64,000 nucleotides of DNA. It comes from Oreohelix idahoensis. Lineage: Eukaryota > Mollusca > Gastropoda > Stylommatophora > Oreohelicidae. The stretch lies in the NCBI GenBank assembly GCA_024509875.1, contig JAMPIV010022916.1:62001-126000 (forward strand), given 5' to 3'. A model generated the notes under the pieces. The model ran no database searches, was not told where the DNA came from, and was given only the letters and a program-made list of their open reading frames with translations. Of the stretch, positions 39,545-49,773 are shown piece after piece; position 1 is the first letter of the stretch, and each line of letters starts with the position of its first letter. The position numbers were made by a program, and so were the translations under genes.

Positions 39545-42500
39545 ATGATGCACTGGAATGCAGAGGGAGTGAACAGCAAGCAGGCTGGATACAGCAAAAA
39601 GACAGAGCTGGAAAACATCTTGTATGAGAAGCAAGTCAGTGTTTGCTGTATCCAAGAGACTCACTTGAAAGCAGATCAAACCTTTAAAATAAGGGGATAT
39701 CAATGCTTCAGATCCGACAGAAAAGATAGACGAAAAGGAGGAGTACTTACTCTTGTAAGGAATAACATTCCTGCACACGAAAGGAAAACCTTCATGGATG
39801 GAGCAGAATATCAGCTGTTGCAGATAAAGGTAGACAAGATGGAAATAGAACTCCTGAACTATTACTGTCCGAACAACAAACCCCTGAGTCTCAGCTCTAT
39901 ACAGGTACCAGCCACCAACTTTATAGCAGTTGGAGACTTTAATAGCCACTCCCAGAGCTGGGGCTATAACCATCTGGATCACAGAGGTGAAGAGGTTGAA
40001 ACTTGGCAAGATGATCACTCCCTAATCCTAGTCAATAATGCCACAGATACTCCTACCTTCTACTCCAGAGGATGGCACACAACTTCAACACCAGATCTTG
40101 CCTTCTCCACACCAGATATAGCTGGATCTATTAGTAGAGAAGTAGGAGACCAACTAGGGGGAAGCGACCATCGCCCAATCTTTCTTACTGTCCAGAGTGC
40201 AACTCTCAGTACAGGCCCAGCCATTACAAGATGGAACTACAAAAAAAGCCAACTGGGGTTTATTCAGGCATCAGGTGAACACGCTGCTGTCTACCCTCAA
40301 GGTACAGAACAGAGACATTAATGAAGTGGTAAAAGACTTCAACAGATGCATACTACAAGCTGCAAAAGAAACCATTCCCAAAGGATGCCGGCGTAACTAC
40401 ATACCATACTGGTCCAGCACACTCCAAGAACGTCAGGAAGCCATGGACAGGGCTAGAAAGGACGCAGAGTCTCAGCCTTCACTTGAAACTCACAACAAAT
40501 GGAAAAAGGCTGTAGCAGAGTTTCAGAGAACAAAGCTAGAAGAAAAACGGAAAAGCTGGAGAACTAAAACGGCATCGCTGAACCTTGAGAAAGACGGCAG
40601 GAAACTTTGGAGATTAGTCAAGTCTCTAAATGAAGAGCGTTCCTCACCTAGGCAGACTATCACATTGGATGAAGGTGGCAAACTTTTCAGAGGAAAACAA
40701 GCTGCAGACTTGTTTGCTAGAAGATACAGTTCAGAAAGCAACTTACCCATTAACATAGATCATCAGAGAGAGATAAGAAAAGAAATACTGGCAACCATGG
40801 GACAGACAGATACTCCTGCCCCAATGAGGGAACCCATCACACTAGGAGAACTACAGAAGGCTATTTCCAAGCTTAAGTTTCAAAAGTCACCCGGCCCAGA
40901 CAAAATCAGCAACGAAATGCTAGTAAATCTGAGCTCAGCAGCAAAGACAAAACTGCTTGAGATATTCAACCACAGCTGGTTGAAAGGAACGGTACCCCAA
41001 GTATGGAGAGAAGCCATCACAATACCCATACTAAAGAAAGGGAAATGTAAGACCGAGGCTGCAAGTTACCGGCCAATCAGTCTCACAAGCTGTGTTGGGA
41101 AGACTATGGAGCGAATAGTCAACCACAGATTGAAATGGTATTTAGAGTCTGAGCAGATCCTGGTGCCGGAACAAGCTGGATTTAGAGAATGCTACAGTAT
41201 AGAAGACCAAGTTACTTACTTGTCTCAAGCAATAGAAGATGCCTTCCAGGAGAAGAAAAAGGTCCTAACGATCTGGGTCGACTTCAAGCAGGCCTTTGAC
41301 AAGGTGTGGAAAGATGGCCTCATTGCAAAACTTAGGAGAAGTGGAATCCAAGGCAACATGATGAAATGGATCCAGTCATACTTGCATAACAGGAGAACTA
41401 GAGTCACTCTTGACGGTCTGCAGAGCAGAAAAGTGTTGCTCCATCAGGGGGTACCTCAAGGAGGAGTAATTTCCCCAACACTCTTCCTTGTTTACATCAA
41501 TGACCTGGTGAAAGATCTCCCTGCAGGAGTGAAAGCTGCCTTATATGCAGATGACCTAGTACTCTGGTGCGCTGATGAAAATGTCACCACAGCAAATTAT
41601 AGAATGCAGCGGGCAGCAGACATGCTAGTGTCATGGGCAGAGAAATGGCTTATCACAATAAACACAGACAAAACCTCCACAACACTGTTCTCCCTCGCCC
41701 CCAAGGACAAATCAGCTAACATACACCTAGGGACAACCGTGATCAAGGAAGAAAGCTACCCCACCTATCTTGGGGTGACATTTGACCAAAGGCTTACATG
41801 GAATAAGCATATTGAAAATGCAGAAGGAAAAGCCCGAAGGCGACTAGGCATACTCAGAAAATTAGCAGGTACCAACTGGGGAGCAAATGAACGAAATCTA
41901 AAGAAGATTTATAATGGAGTAATAAGACCACACTTAGAGTTTAGCTCAGCAGCATGGTCATCAGCTGCTAACTCACATCTGCAGTCTTTGGACAAGGTGC
42001 AAAATCAAGCTCTCAGGCTCATTACAGGAGCCATGAAAACTACACCAATAACAGAGATGCAGAAGGTTGCTGGATTACAGACATTGTCCCATAGAAGAGA
42101 CACAAAAACCATGATCCAGATGGAAAAGTATAACAGTATGCCAATGCACCCAATGAAGGCAAGACTAGATGATCTGGCATTGGGACGTCTAAAGCGTAGC
42201 AGCTTTGTGCATCGGGGGAAAAGACTTATAAGACAGCATCAAGAAGACCTATCCATGAAGACAACACCACTGAAGCCCACCCTATACCCTGTACCATGGG
42301 AGCAGGCCAGCAGTGCCCTCCAAATTAATACATCAGTCAGTGGTCTCACAAGTGGATGTGAGTATAATGATCTGCAAAAACGAACTGCTACATTGAGTAT
42401 GATCCAAGAAAGCTATCCCGATCAATCATGGATACATGCCTATACAGATGGATCAGCAACTAATGCTGTTAGGAATGGAGGTGCCGGTATCTTTATCTCA

Positions 42501-43190
42501 TATCCTGACAACCACTATGAGACTAGGCACATTCCCACTGGTAAATTCTGTTCCAACTATACAGCTGAGGTTCAAGCTCTAGAGCAAGCTGCAAATATGA
42601 TTTATAACACCAACTCTGACTGCCACCAGGTAGTCATCCTCACAGATGCACTGTCTGTCCTGCAAGCTCTCAAGGGTGGTAAACTCCCGCATCTGAGAAA
42701 TGAACTAAACAAGGTAGCTGCCAAAAAGAGAACCATACTTCAGTGGGTACCATCTCATTGTGGTGTACCCGGAAATGAAAAGGCAGATAAACTTGCAAAA
42801 AAGGGAGGAGAATGTGAACAAGAAGATAATGAAGTCACATACTTTGAGAAAAAGAGAGCTATCCAGACTATCAGAAGAGAACAGAACCAACCCAAAGACG
42901 ACTATCACACTCTCGACCGGCAGGGACAGATAACTATTTTTCGACTCAGGACAGGGCATAACAAACTGAATAAACACATGCACAAGCTACGATTGTCTGC
43001 TTCACCACTGTGCACATGTGGATTAAACGAACAAACTGCTGAGCATGTTCTACAGGACTGTCCTCTGTATGACCAGTTAAGAAAGATATATTGGCCGAAT
43101 GACTCAACACTAAACTCAAAGCTATATGGAGTTAAAGAGGAACTTCAAACAACAGTCGAATTCATCATGAGAACTCGTCTGACGGTGTAA
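39545..43190 (+). pseudogene. LINE ORF2: endonuclease, reverse transcriptase, RNase H (one frameshift)
   Basis: The enzyme nicks target DNA, reverse-transcribes the RNA and degrades the template. The first ATG of the endonuclease frame is 39545. The endonuclease shows MHWNAEG, CIQETHL, VGDFNSHS and GGSDHRPIF. At the A7 run 40241-40247 the frame shifts by one base. From there it is open to TAA at 43188-43190. RT: SPGPDKISNEML, SYRPISLTS, WVDFKQAFDKVW, QGVPQGGVISP and YADD at 41544-41555. RNase H: AYTDGSATN, TAEVQALEQA, LTDALSVLQAL and PGNEKADKLAKK. A Cys/His motif (CTCGLNEQTAEHVLQDC) closes the protein. The total is about 1210 codons. The shift could be a sequencing error, in which case this copy would be intact. 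Confidence 0.92.
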
Positions 43191-43224
43191 TCATCAAAGA
43201 TGCGATCGCAAGAAGAAGAAGAAG

Positions 43225-43235
43225 ACAGCTAAAAT
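43225..43235. repeat. target-site duplication, right copy (LINE)
   Basis: Second copy of ACAGCTAAAAT, directly after the (GAA)n tail. Confidence 0.97.
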
Positions 43236-44787
43236 GTGCGGAAGATAAAGTTTCAAATAATTCTTGGCATAACTGATTAATAAAATCAGAAGATTTTCAT
43301 AGAAGATGATAGGATGATAGAAGGTAATTAATAGTTCATATTTCACCTTTATCATCATCACAGTCTCCCATATGCACACACTCTCATGCACAAGATATTT
43401 AACATCATTAGAATTGAACTCAGAGAGAGGGAGATGAATAATGAGCAGTAGTTTAAATGAAAGTCAACCAGTGATGTTAAATGTGAAAAACTTACTAAGA
43501 CTTTTGTGTATCTTCAGTTCATCAGAAGTCTGAGTCTACACGCAACGTGTCTGACGTCTAACCAGAAATAAGTTATCAAAAACGGACATTTGGCTAGCAG
43601 AATTCGCCATAGGACATCTTTCATTCCTCAATTTAAAAGGAATATTGTCTCACCCACAAGTCATAAGGTGGACGCAGCATTTTTCGTCACCATATACTGC
43701 TTGCTCACAAGTTCAATACAGAGTTATCACAAGTTCAATACATCGTTATCACAAGTTCAATACAGAGTCATCATAAACTCTAATCACTCGAAAGATCATT
43801 ATTATCTGAAGTCAAGCAAAAGAGCTCAAAAGAGGAATCGCATATTTATACCACGTGCAACACACTCTTAAGCGCATTTTATGAAGCAGACTCGAAAGTA
43901 TATGAATCACGACTACATACGCAAGATTATGAGTCTACATATCACTAACATTTCGTGAAGATATCCAGTCTGACCAGTACCGTCGGGAGATTAGACCACA
44001 GACCTTTTGTTCATATGACAACTATTAACTGTTGATCCACACTACAGAGATATACTCAAACAGTGAAGGAATATACATAAATATCTCGTCAGCGTTCTCC
44101 GTACGACAACAGTATTCATCAGAACGTCCTCGACTTAGAGATACCCCATTCGACATAACGTATAACAACTTGGGACATTTTATGCATACATGTGAATCCT
44201 CATATCTAGGAGAAGCATTTAGAGACACATGGACTGTGTAGAGTACTCACCATTTTGGTAACACGTATCATATCACATCATCATTTCACTCTACACCAGT
44301 TCATCCTTAATTAACTATTACTTAATTAACTGTAATTTTATTATCTCATCTGTGTGTTTTGTGTGAATCGTCTTTCACCATCATCACGTTCTAACCATTA
44401 CTAACCCTATATGTGTGGATATTTCATTAATAAACCCAACGATCAGTTGATCATTATCAAGAGTTTGTTAATGTATCACTCGTGCTGTCGGTGTTACATA
44501 TTCACCTATAGGAACCTTTCTCTACTCAGATGAGGTTGGGGGCTTTTTCTTTATGGCATCTAAGGGCAGAAGCTAAGGTCGTGGGGAAACAGAACTCTTT
44601 CCATAATTTATTAGAAAACACTGTCTAGTGGAAAGCATTCGCATTCCTGTCTTCTTGTCCCTATCTCGAATAGGTCTTTTTTTCTTTCTTAACGAGCCAA
44701 TTTCTAGAGACCTTATATCTAATATCTCATAGACTATTCCTGGCAAAAACTACTGTCGTAGTTGCCCCAGTGACTCACCACACGACA
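43236..44787 (+). repeat. element B 5' LTR, second part
   Basis: Continues the LTR after the LINE and matches 50412-51964. It holds three 22-bp tandem repeats (CAAGTTCAATACA..TTATCA, 43707-43772) and a polyadenylation signal AATAAA at 44429-44434. It ends CACACGACA. Confidence 0.95.
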
Positions 44788-44789
44788 AT

Positions 44790-44808
44790 TGTGGGCTCGT
44801 CTTGGGAT
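44790..44808 (+). promoter_or_regulatory. element B primer-binding site (tRNA-Pro-like)
   Basis: Two bases after the LTR the sequence is TGTGGGCTCGTCTTGGGAT. It closely resembles the proline-tRNA primer-binding site of gammaretroviruses, with about one substitution and one extra base. The assignment is by memory of that site and should be checked against the species' own tRNAs. Confidence 0.65.
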
Positions 44809-45303
44809 TAGTGAACCCGGACTTAGAAGTGTGATAAATCACATTTTCATCCCTGCTTTACAATTGCGATAATTGCAAAATTTGTTGGCATTTCGAGGGA
44901 TTATCTCCTAGACTGACACTTACTATAATTTGTCTATTTCATAGGGGGGATAATTTATATCTCTAAAGCACGAGTGATACTTTTTAAATTGAGTATCAAA
45001 CGGACAGAGTAAACACTTTTTGAGAACAGAGGATACTGTAGGGAACTGAAAATTTTTTTTTTTTCAGTAACTGCTGGAGAAACTGTTATCATAAATATTT
45101 AGTAAATTTTTCATAGAAACTTCGAGATAATCTGTTAATTAATTTTTCAGAATACGCTGAGTGAGTGATTTTTAAGAACTATTTGAACTTGATTACTAAT
45201 TTAAACCTAGCTGGTTTTAAAGAGATAATTACTTGTGCGAGTCTATTAAATTTGTTTGGAGGTCACTGCCAATTTTTCCCTTCGCAAACCCGTATTGCAT
45301 ATC
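44809..45303 (+). other. element B untranslated leader
   Basis: About 500 bp between the primer-binding site and the first gag ATG. AT-rich, with a T10 run near 45053. No features recognised. Confidence 0.6.
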
Positions 45304-46960
45304 ATGGCAGATGCTGCGAAAATTAGAAATAGTTTGATGGAGGCAGGGCGTGAATTCGGGTTAAGTGGAAAAGACCTGATGAAATATGTAAGCGAGGAAA
45401 CTGATAAACTCCATGAAAGAGAGATGGAAATGCAGAAACTTACAATGGAGAAGGCCGCAGCAGAAGCAGCGGAGCGGAAAGAGAAAGCCGCAGCAGAAGC
45501 AGCGGAGCGGAAAGAAGCAGCAGAAGCAGCGGAGCGAAAAGAGAAAGCCGCAGTAGAGCATGCACTTATGATGAAGCAACTGGAAATCCAGGGACAGACC
45601 AATCAAATAGAGCTGGCAAAAAGTGCAGCGGCTTCCAACTGTGATGGAGGGTACTCACCCCGCTCAGATGGTGTGCCTACTTCGCAACCTGCGCCACCCA
45701 ATGCCATGAACTTTCCGCTGGAACCTTTTTCAGAAAGGAATGATACCATGGACGCCTTTTTAGACCGCTTTGAACGCTTTGCAACAGGGTTTGGACTTGA
45801 AGAACGGAAGTGGAACTTGAAACTTTCCCAGGGCCTAAGAGGAGCCGCCTACGAAGTTTTTAATAAACTTCCGGCCGGAGAGCAAGATGACTACCAGGCA
45901 TTGAAAAAAGCTCTCTTGGTGAGGTACGAGCTTCATTCAGAGGCTTACCGGAAAAAATTTCGAGGTTCTAGGAAGGATGCAGGGAGAGACTTTCTCACAG
46001 TTCGCAGCCCGTATTGAAGACTACCTAGTGAAGTGGTGTACACTGGGAAACTTTGCCGAGAACTATGACGGGTTGAAAGAGCTGATTGTGATAGAGCAAC
46101 TGAAAGAATCTATGTCGGTGGAAATGCGTAGATTTCTCACTGAAAACGGCGCTGACCGGTTAGAAAATATTCTTACACTGGCAGAGCGATTCCAAAATGC
46201 TCTCATGGAGTCTCAAGGAGCCAGAAAGAAGTTTTCGGATCAGGCGCCAAGGCAACCTGCTCGCTCCCAACCAGACCAACAAAGCAAAGGACCACACATC
46301 TCGCATAAACAGCACGCCAAACAAGATAACTACAAAGAGCAAAACAAGAAAAATACTGCGCCACACCAGAGACAGGGAGATAAATGGTGCAAGTACTGTC
46401 GCTTGAACAATCACAACACTAATGAGTGCAAGCGCAGACCTCCTCCCCAACATGCTGCTTGTCTGCAGACAAAATCGTCACCCCGGAAGGAGCAGAGAAC
46501 CGGAAACGTTTCTCATCCTCCTGTCATCGAATCAGTCCTCGTAAACGGACAATCTGTGGAGTGCCTTTATGACACAGGACTTGCTTTTGATGCGGTGGTC
46601 AGGGCATCTCTTGTCACCCCTGACCAGATAACAGAAGAGAGTGTCGACATCCAAGGTCCGACGAAGGATGTTGCACCCATGACACTGCCAATTGCACTTA
46701 TCAGAGTGGAATCTCGTTATGTGACAGGAGAGATTCGTGCAGCTATCATGAAAGAACCAATCTACTCTTTAATCTTGGGATGTAGATATGTGTTCCTTGG
46801 AGAACATACTCAACCACTAGTCATGGCGGCCGTACAGACTAGAGGACAGTCAAGAAAAGACGCAGAGCAGGAACCTCCTACCAATATCCTCCCCGAGGAA
46901 TTGAAGAGGGCCCAAATGGAAGATTCCACACTGGCGCCCTGTTTTAAAAAAATTACCTAG
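45304..46960 (+). pseudogene. element B: Gag and protease (one frameshift)
   Basis: Starts at ATG 45304. The N-terminus has LSGKDLMKYVSEE, a phrase echoed in element C, followed by a coiled coil built from near-repeats of KAAAEAAERKE (45455-45560). The capsid begins about 45705. Its C-terminal part (LKELIVIEQLKESM, then EMRRFLTENG and LENILTLAERF) resembles the SCAN domain. The frame changes by one base near 45975, within capsid. A zinc knuckle CKYCRLNNHNTNEC (about 46389-46430) and the protease motif LYDTGLAFDAVV (about 46564-46600) follow. The frame ends at TAG 46958-46960 just after an A7 run (46946-46952), where integrase resumes one base out. Gag forms the particle; the protease processes Gag-Pol. 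Confidence 0.88.
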
Positions 46961-47888
46961 AACACACAACCCACCTACCAAGGGAGACTTCTTTATGAAA
47001 AATGGATTGATGTATCGCCGAGCTGGAAATGAAGGACAGGAACACAACCAATTAGTAGTTCCTGCAACCTATAGGAACCAGGTGCTTGAGATGGGCCACT
47101 CTATCCCATTTAGTGGACACATGGGAATGAGCGCCACGACTCAAAGGATTGCCTGCCACTATTATTGGCCAGGGATCACCGGCGACATTGAACGTTTCGT
47201 CAAGTCTTGTCCTCAGTGCCAGAAAGTTGCACCAAAACACTGGACGGCACCCGCGACCCTTGGGGAGATGCCAATCTTGGGCACCCCATTTGAAAGAGTG
47301 GCCGTGGATATAATTGGACCTCTGCTGAGAACTAAGAAGAGGAACTCCCATATCCTTACCTTAGTGGACACCTGTTCCATGTGGGGCGAAGCCATAGCCA
47401 TGCCAGCATGCGACTCAGTGCATGTAGCTGACGCTTTACTGAATATCTTTACTAGATTGGGCTTCCCGCATGAAATTCTCACAGACAACGGGACACAATT
47501 TAGAGGCAAGTTGACAGAGGAGGTGCTTAGAATATTCAAGACTAGGCATATCCATACTTCGCCCTATCACCCCCAAAGTAACGGGCAAGTAGAGCGGTTT
47601 AACGGGACGCTCACCTCTATTCTTCGGAAGTTGGCACAGGAGAAGCCAGAAACTTGGGATCAGTATCTTCCTGCCGCATTATTTGCTTATAGGGAAGTAC
47701 CGCATGCGTCAACTGGAGTTCCTCCGGCCACATTACTCTTCGGAAGACCTATTAAAGGTCCATTAGAAGCATTACTAAGAACATGGACAGATGCCAAGGC
47801 AGACGACACTGTCACATCAGCCTTCCAGTACGTCACAGACTTGAAACAACGCCTGAAGATTAGCCACAGCGAAAGTACGGGAGGCTAG
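46954..47888 (+). pseudogene. element B: integrase, placed before RT
   Basis: The zinc-binding domain H..HMGMSATTQRIACHYYWP..CPQCQK (47097-47226) precedes the catalytic core AVDIIGPL (47306), LTDNGTQF (47479) and NGQVERFN (47581), with DX35E spacing. Integrase inserts the cDNA into the genome. The frame ends at TAG 47886-47888 after a one-base shift in GAAAG near 47877. The C-terminal GPY/F module (LQICWRGPYKVAEKISRTNYKI) is at the start of the next frame. All catalytic residues are present. Its position upstream of RT is the diagnostic feature of this element. Confidence 0.92.
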
Positions 47889-47952
47889 GCGGAAACATGC
47901 CAAATATTACAATCGCAATGCGAAGGACCGAGAACTAGCAGTAGGAGAGAAG

Positions 47953-49707
47953 GTGCTACTTCTTCTGCCAAGTAGCAGTAATAAATTGCAGATTTGCTGG
48001 AGGGGACCCTACAAAGTGGCGGAAAAGATTTCTCGCACCAACTATAAAATCGCCGTGAACGGAAAGCAGAAAATTTATCACTTAAATCTGCTTAAGAAGT
48101 TTTACGAGCGAGCCCCTGCCGAACCAGCGCACCTCATGACTATGGCCATTGCTATGCAAATGGAAGAAGAGCCATTATCATCCGTAGAGTACCCGGTGAA
48201 ACAGGAGGAATCACATTTAGATGTGAAAATAAGCTCCACCCTAACGGAAGCCCAGCAAGAAAGTGTGAGGAGATTGATGGAAAACCACGCCGACTCTCTG
48301 ACAGACAAACCGGGCCGGACAAACCTGATGGAGTTTGACATGGAAGTCACGGATCCTACGCCCGTCCGAATGAGAACCTATCCGATTCCGTATGCCAAGG
48401 CGACGGCATTAAAGCAAGAAATTGATTACTTACTTAAGGAAGGCATAATTTCGAAGTCGGAGTCCCCTTACAGTGCGGGAGTGGTGCTGTTACGCAAACC
48501 CAGTGGAGAACACCGCCTGTGCATCGACTACCGACATCTGAATGCGTTAACACAGTTCCAGCCAGAACCGTTACCGGACCAGAACCAGCTATTTACTAAG
48601 CTGAGCAGGGCTCGCTATTTTTCAAAGATCGACCTCAGTAAAGGGTACTATCAAATACCGGTAAAAGCTGAGGTGAGGAATCTGTTAGCCTTCAGTACTC
48701 CAGATGGACACTTCGAATTTAATGTGATGCCATTTGGACTGAACAATGCTCCTAGTGTCTTCACAAGGATGATGCGAAAGTTATTGGATCCTTTGAATCA
48801 TCCCGCCATCAGCACTTTTATGGATGATATCCTAGTAGCTACTGAATCGTTTGAAGAACATATATCAGCGCTATCCTTGCTGTTTAACAGACTCAGAGAA
48901 GCGGGACTAACCGCCCGCCCAACCAAATGTCAAATTGGGTGTGAACAGCTAGAATTCCTAGTACATACTATATCCCATGGGACCATGTTTCCCGAGACTG
49001 GAAACGTTGAGAAGCTGAGAAATGCACCGAGACCTTCCACTAAAAGGGATGTCCGGTCATTTGTATCTCTCTGTGGATTCTACCAGAGATATATAAAGGA
49101 TTTTAATAGCCTCTGTGCGCCGCTTACGTCGCTAACCAAGAAAGGAAACCCAGATAAAGTGACATGGTCAGCAGAATGTGAACATGCATATGCACTCTTA
49201 AAAGAGAAACTCACCACAAAACCTATTTTACGGCTTCCGGATTTAACTAGAAAATTCATCTTGCGCACAGATGCCAGTAACATTGGAATCGGGGCTACAT
49301 TACTACAGCCAGATGACAGAAGCCCCCCAAATCTATTTCCGGTAGCATATGCGAGTCGGAAGTTAAACCGAGCAGAACAAAACTATTCCACAATCGAAAA
49401 GGAATGTTTGTCCCTCGTCTGGGGAATACAAAAATTTCAAGCATACCTGTACGGAAGGAAATTTACAATCCAGAGTGATCATCAACCTCTGACCTTCCTC
49501 GCCAATTCAAAGAATTTGAATGCTAGACTGATGAGGTGGTCGCTTGTTCTACAACCTTACACGTTCCAAGTGGACTATATCCAAGGAAAACATAACGTAG
49601 GAGCGGATTTTTTAAGCCGTCATCCTATGAGGCAGGACGAAGAGCACGGACAAGTAGAGGAAAGGGTGGAAACCGGAGAGAAAAACGAAGATGAGGAAAA
49701 GGATTAA
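47953..49707 (+). CDS. element B: integrase C-terminus, reverse transcriptase, RNase H
   Basis: An intact 584-codon frame (internal part of the polyprotein, not an independent gene). It opens with the integrase GPY/F module (about residues 15-45). RT: GVVLLRKPSGEHRLC, YFSKIDLSKGYYQIP, VMPFGLNNAPSVF and the catalytic FMDD at 48817-48828. The RT connection (FVSLCGFYQRYIKDF) leads into RNase H: LRTDASNIGIGATL, IEKECLSLVW, IQSDHQPLTFL and KHNVGADFLSR. After RNase H come about 30 charged residues and a stop. No integrase or env follows, and the polypurine tract is 54 bp downstream. Confidence 0.92.
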   Translation: MLLLLPSSSNKLQICWRGPYKVAEKISRTNYKIAVNGKQKIYHLNLLKKFYERAPAEPAHLMTMAIAMQMEEEPLSSVEYPVKQEESHLDVKISSTLTEAQQESVRRLMENHADSLTDKPGRTNLMEFDMEVTDPTPVRMRTYPIPYAKATALKQEIDYLLKEGIISKSESPYSAGVVLLRKPSGEHRLCIDYRHLNALTQFQPEPLPDQNQLFTKLSRARYFSKIDLSKGYYQIPVKAEVRNLLAFSTPDGHFEFNVMPFGLNNAPSVFTRMMRKLLDPLNHPAISTFMDDILVATESFEEHISALSLLFNRLREAGLTARPTKCQIGCEQLEFLVHTISHGTMFPETGNVEKLRNAPRPSTKRDVRSFVSLCGFYQRYIKDFNSLCAPLTSLTKKGNPDKVTWSAECEHAYALLKEKLTTKPILRLPDLTRKFILRTDASNIGIGATLLQPDDRSPPNLFPVAYASRKLNRAEQNYSTIEKECLSLVWGIQKFQAYLYGRKFTIQSDHQPLTFLANSKNLNARLMRWSLVLQPYTFQVDYIQGKHNVGADFLSRHPMRQDEEHGQVEERVETGEKNEDEEKD

Positions 49708-49760
49708 AGAATCCCGAGCAAGAAGTCTAAGCTCTCCTGAGTACGATTGACATCACACTT

Positions 49761-49770
49761 GAGGAGGGGC
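49761..49770 (+). promoter_or_regulatory. element B polypurine tract
   Basis: GAGGAGGGGC immediately upstream of the 3' LTR, where plus-strand DNA synthesis would be primed. Confidence 0.8.
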
Positions 49771-49773
49771 TAT

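Larger units (their letters stand above)
38454..43224 (+). mobile_element. full-length LINE with EN, RT and RNase H
   Basis: A 4771-bp non-LTR retrotransposon in B's 5' LTR, flanked by an 11-bp duplication and ending in (GAA)n. The ~1.1-kb 5' region (38454-39544) has no recognisable ORF1. One ORF2-type protein follows with endonuclease, RT and RNase H. The RNase H domain places it in the I superclade (I/Nimb/Ingi-like). The 3' UTR is only about 35 bp and contains GATGCGATCGCAAG. A single-base shift at 40241-40247 is the only coding lesion found. A truncated sister copy lies at 29.7-30.3 kb. Confidence 0.93.

Noticed and set aside
43590..44241. Small frames repeated at 43590/50767, 44032/51209 and in C's LTRs (52209/60379, 52465/60635)
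   Set aside because: They are repeated only because they sit in LTR pairs. They show no protein motif and are not conserved genes.
45246..45602. 118-codon minus-strand frame rich in Ser/Ala/Phe
   Set aside because: It is antisense to the repetitive coiled-coil part of B Gag and reflects that repeat.
46946..46960. Programmed -1 frameshift at the A7 run between protease and integrase
   Set aside because: The downstream frame requires a +1 move (one base skipped), not the canonical -1 slip, so an extra base is simpler.
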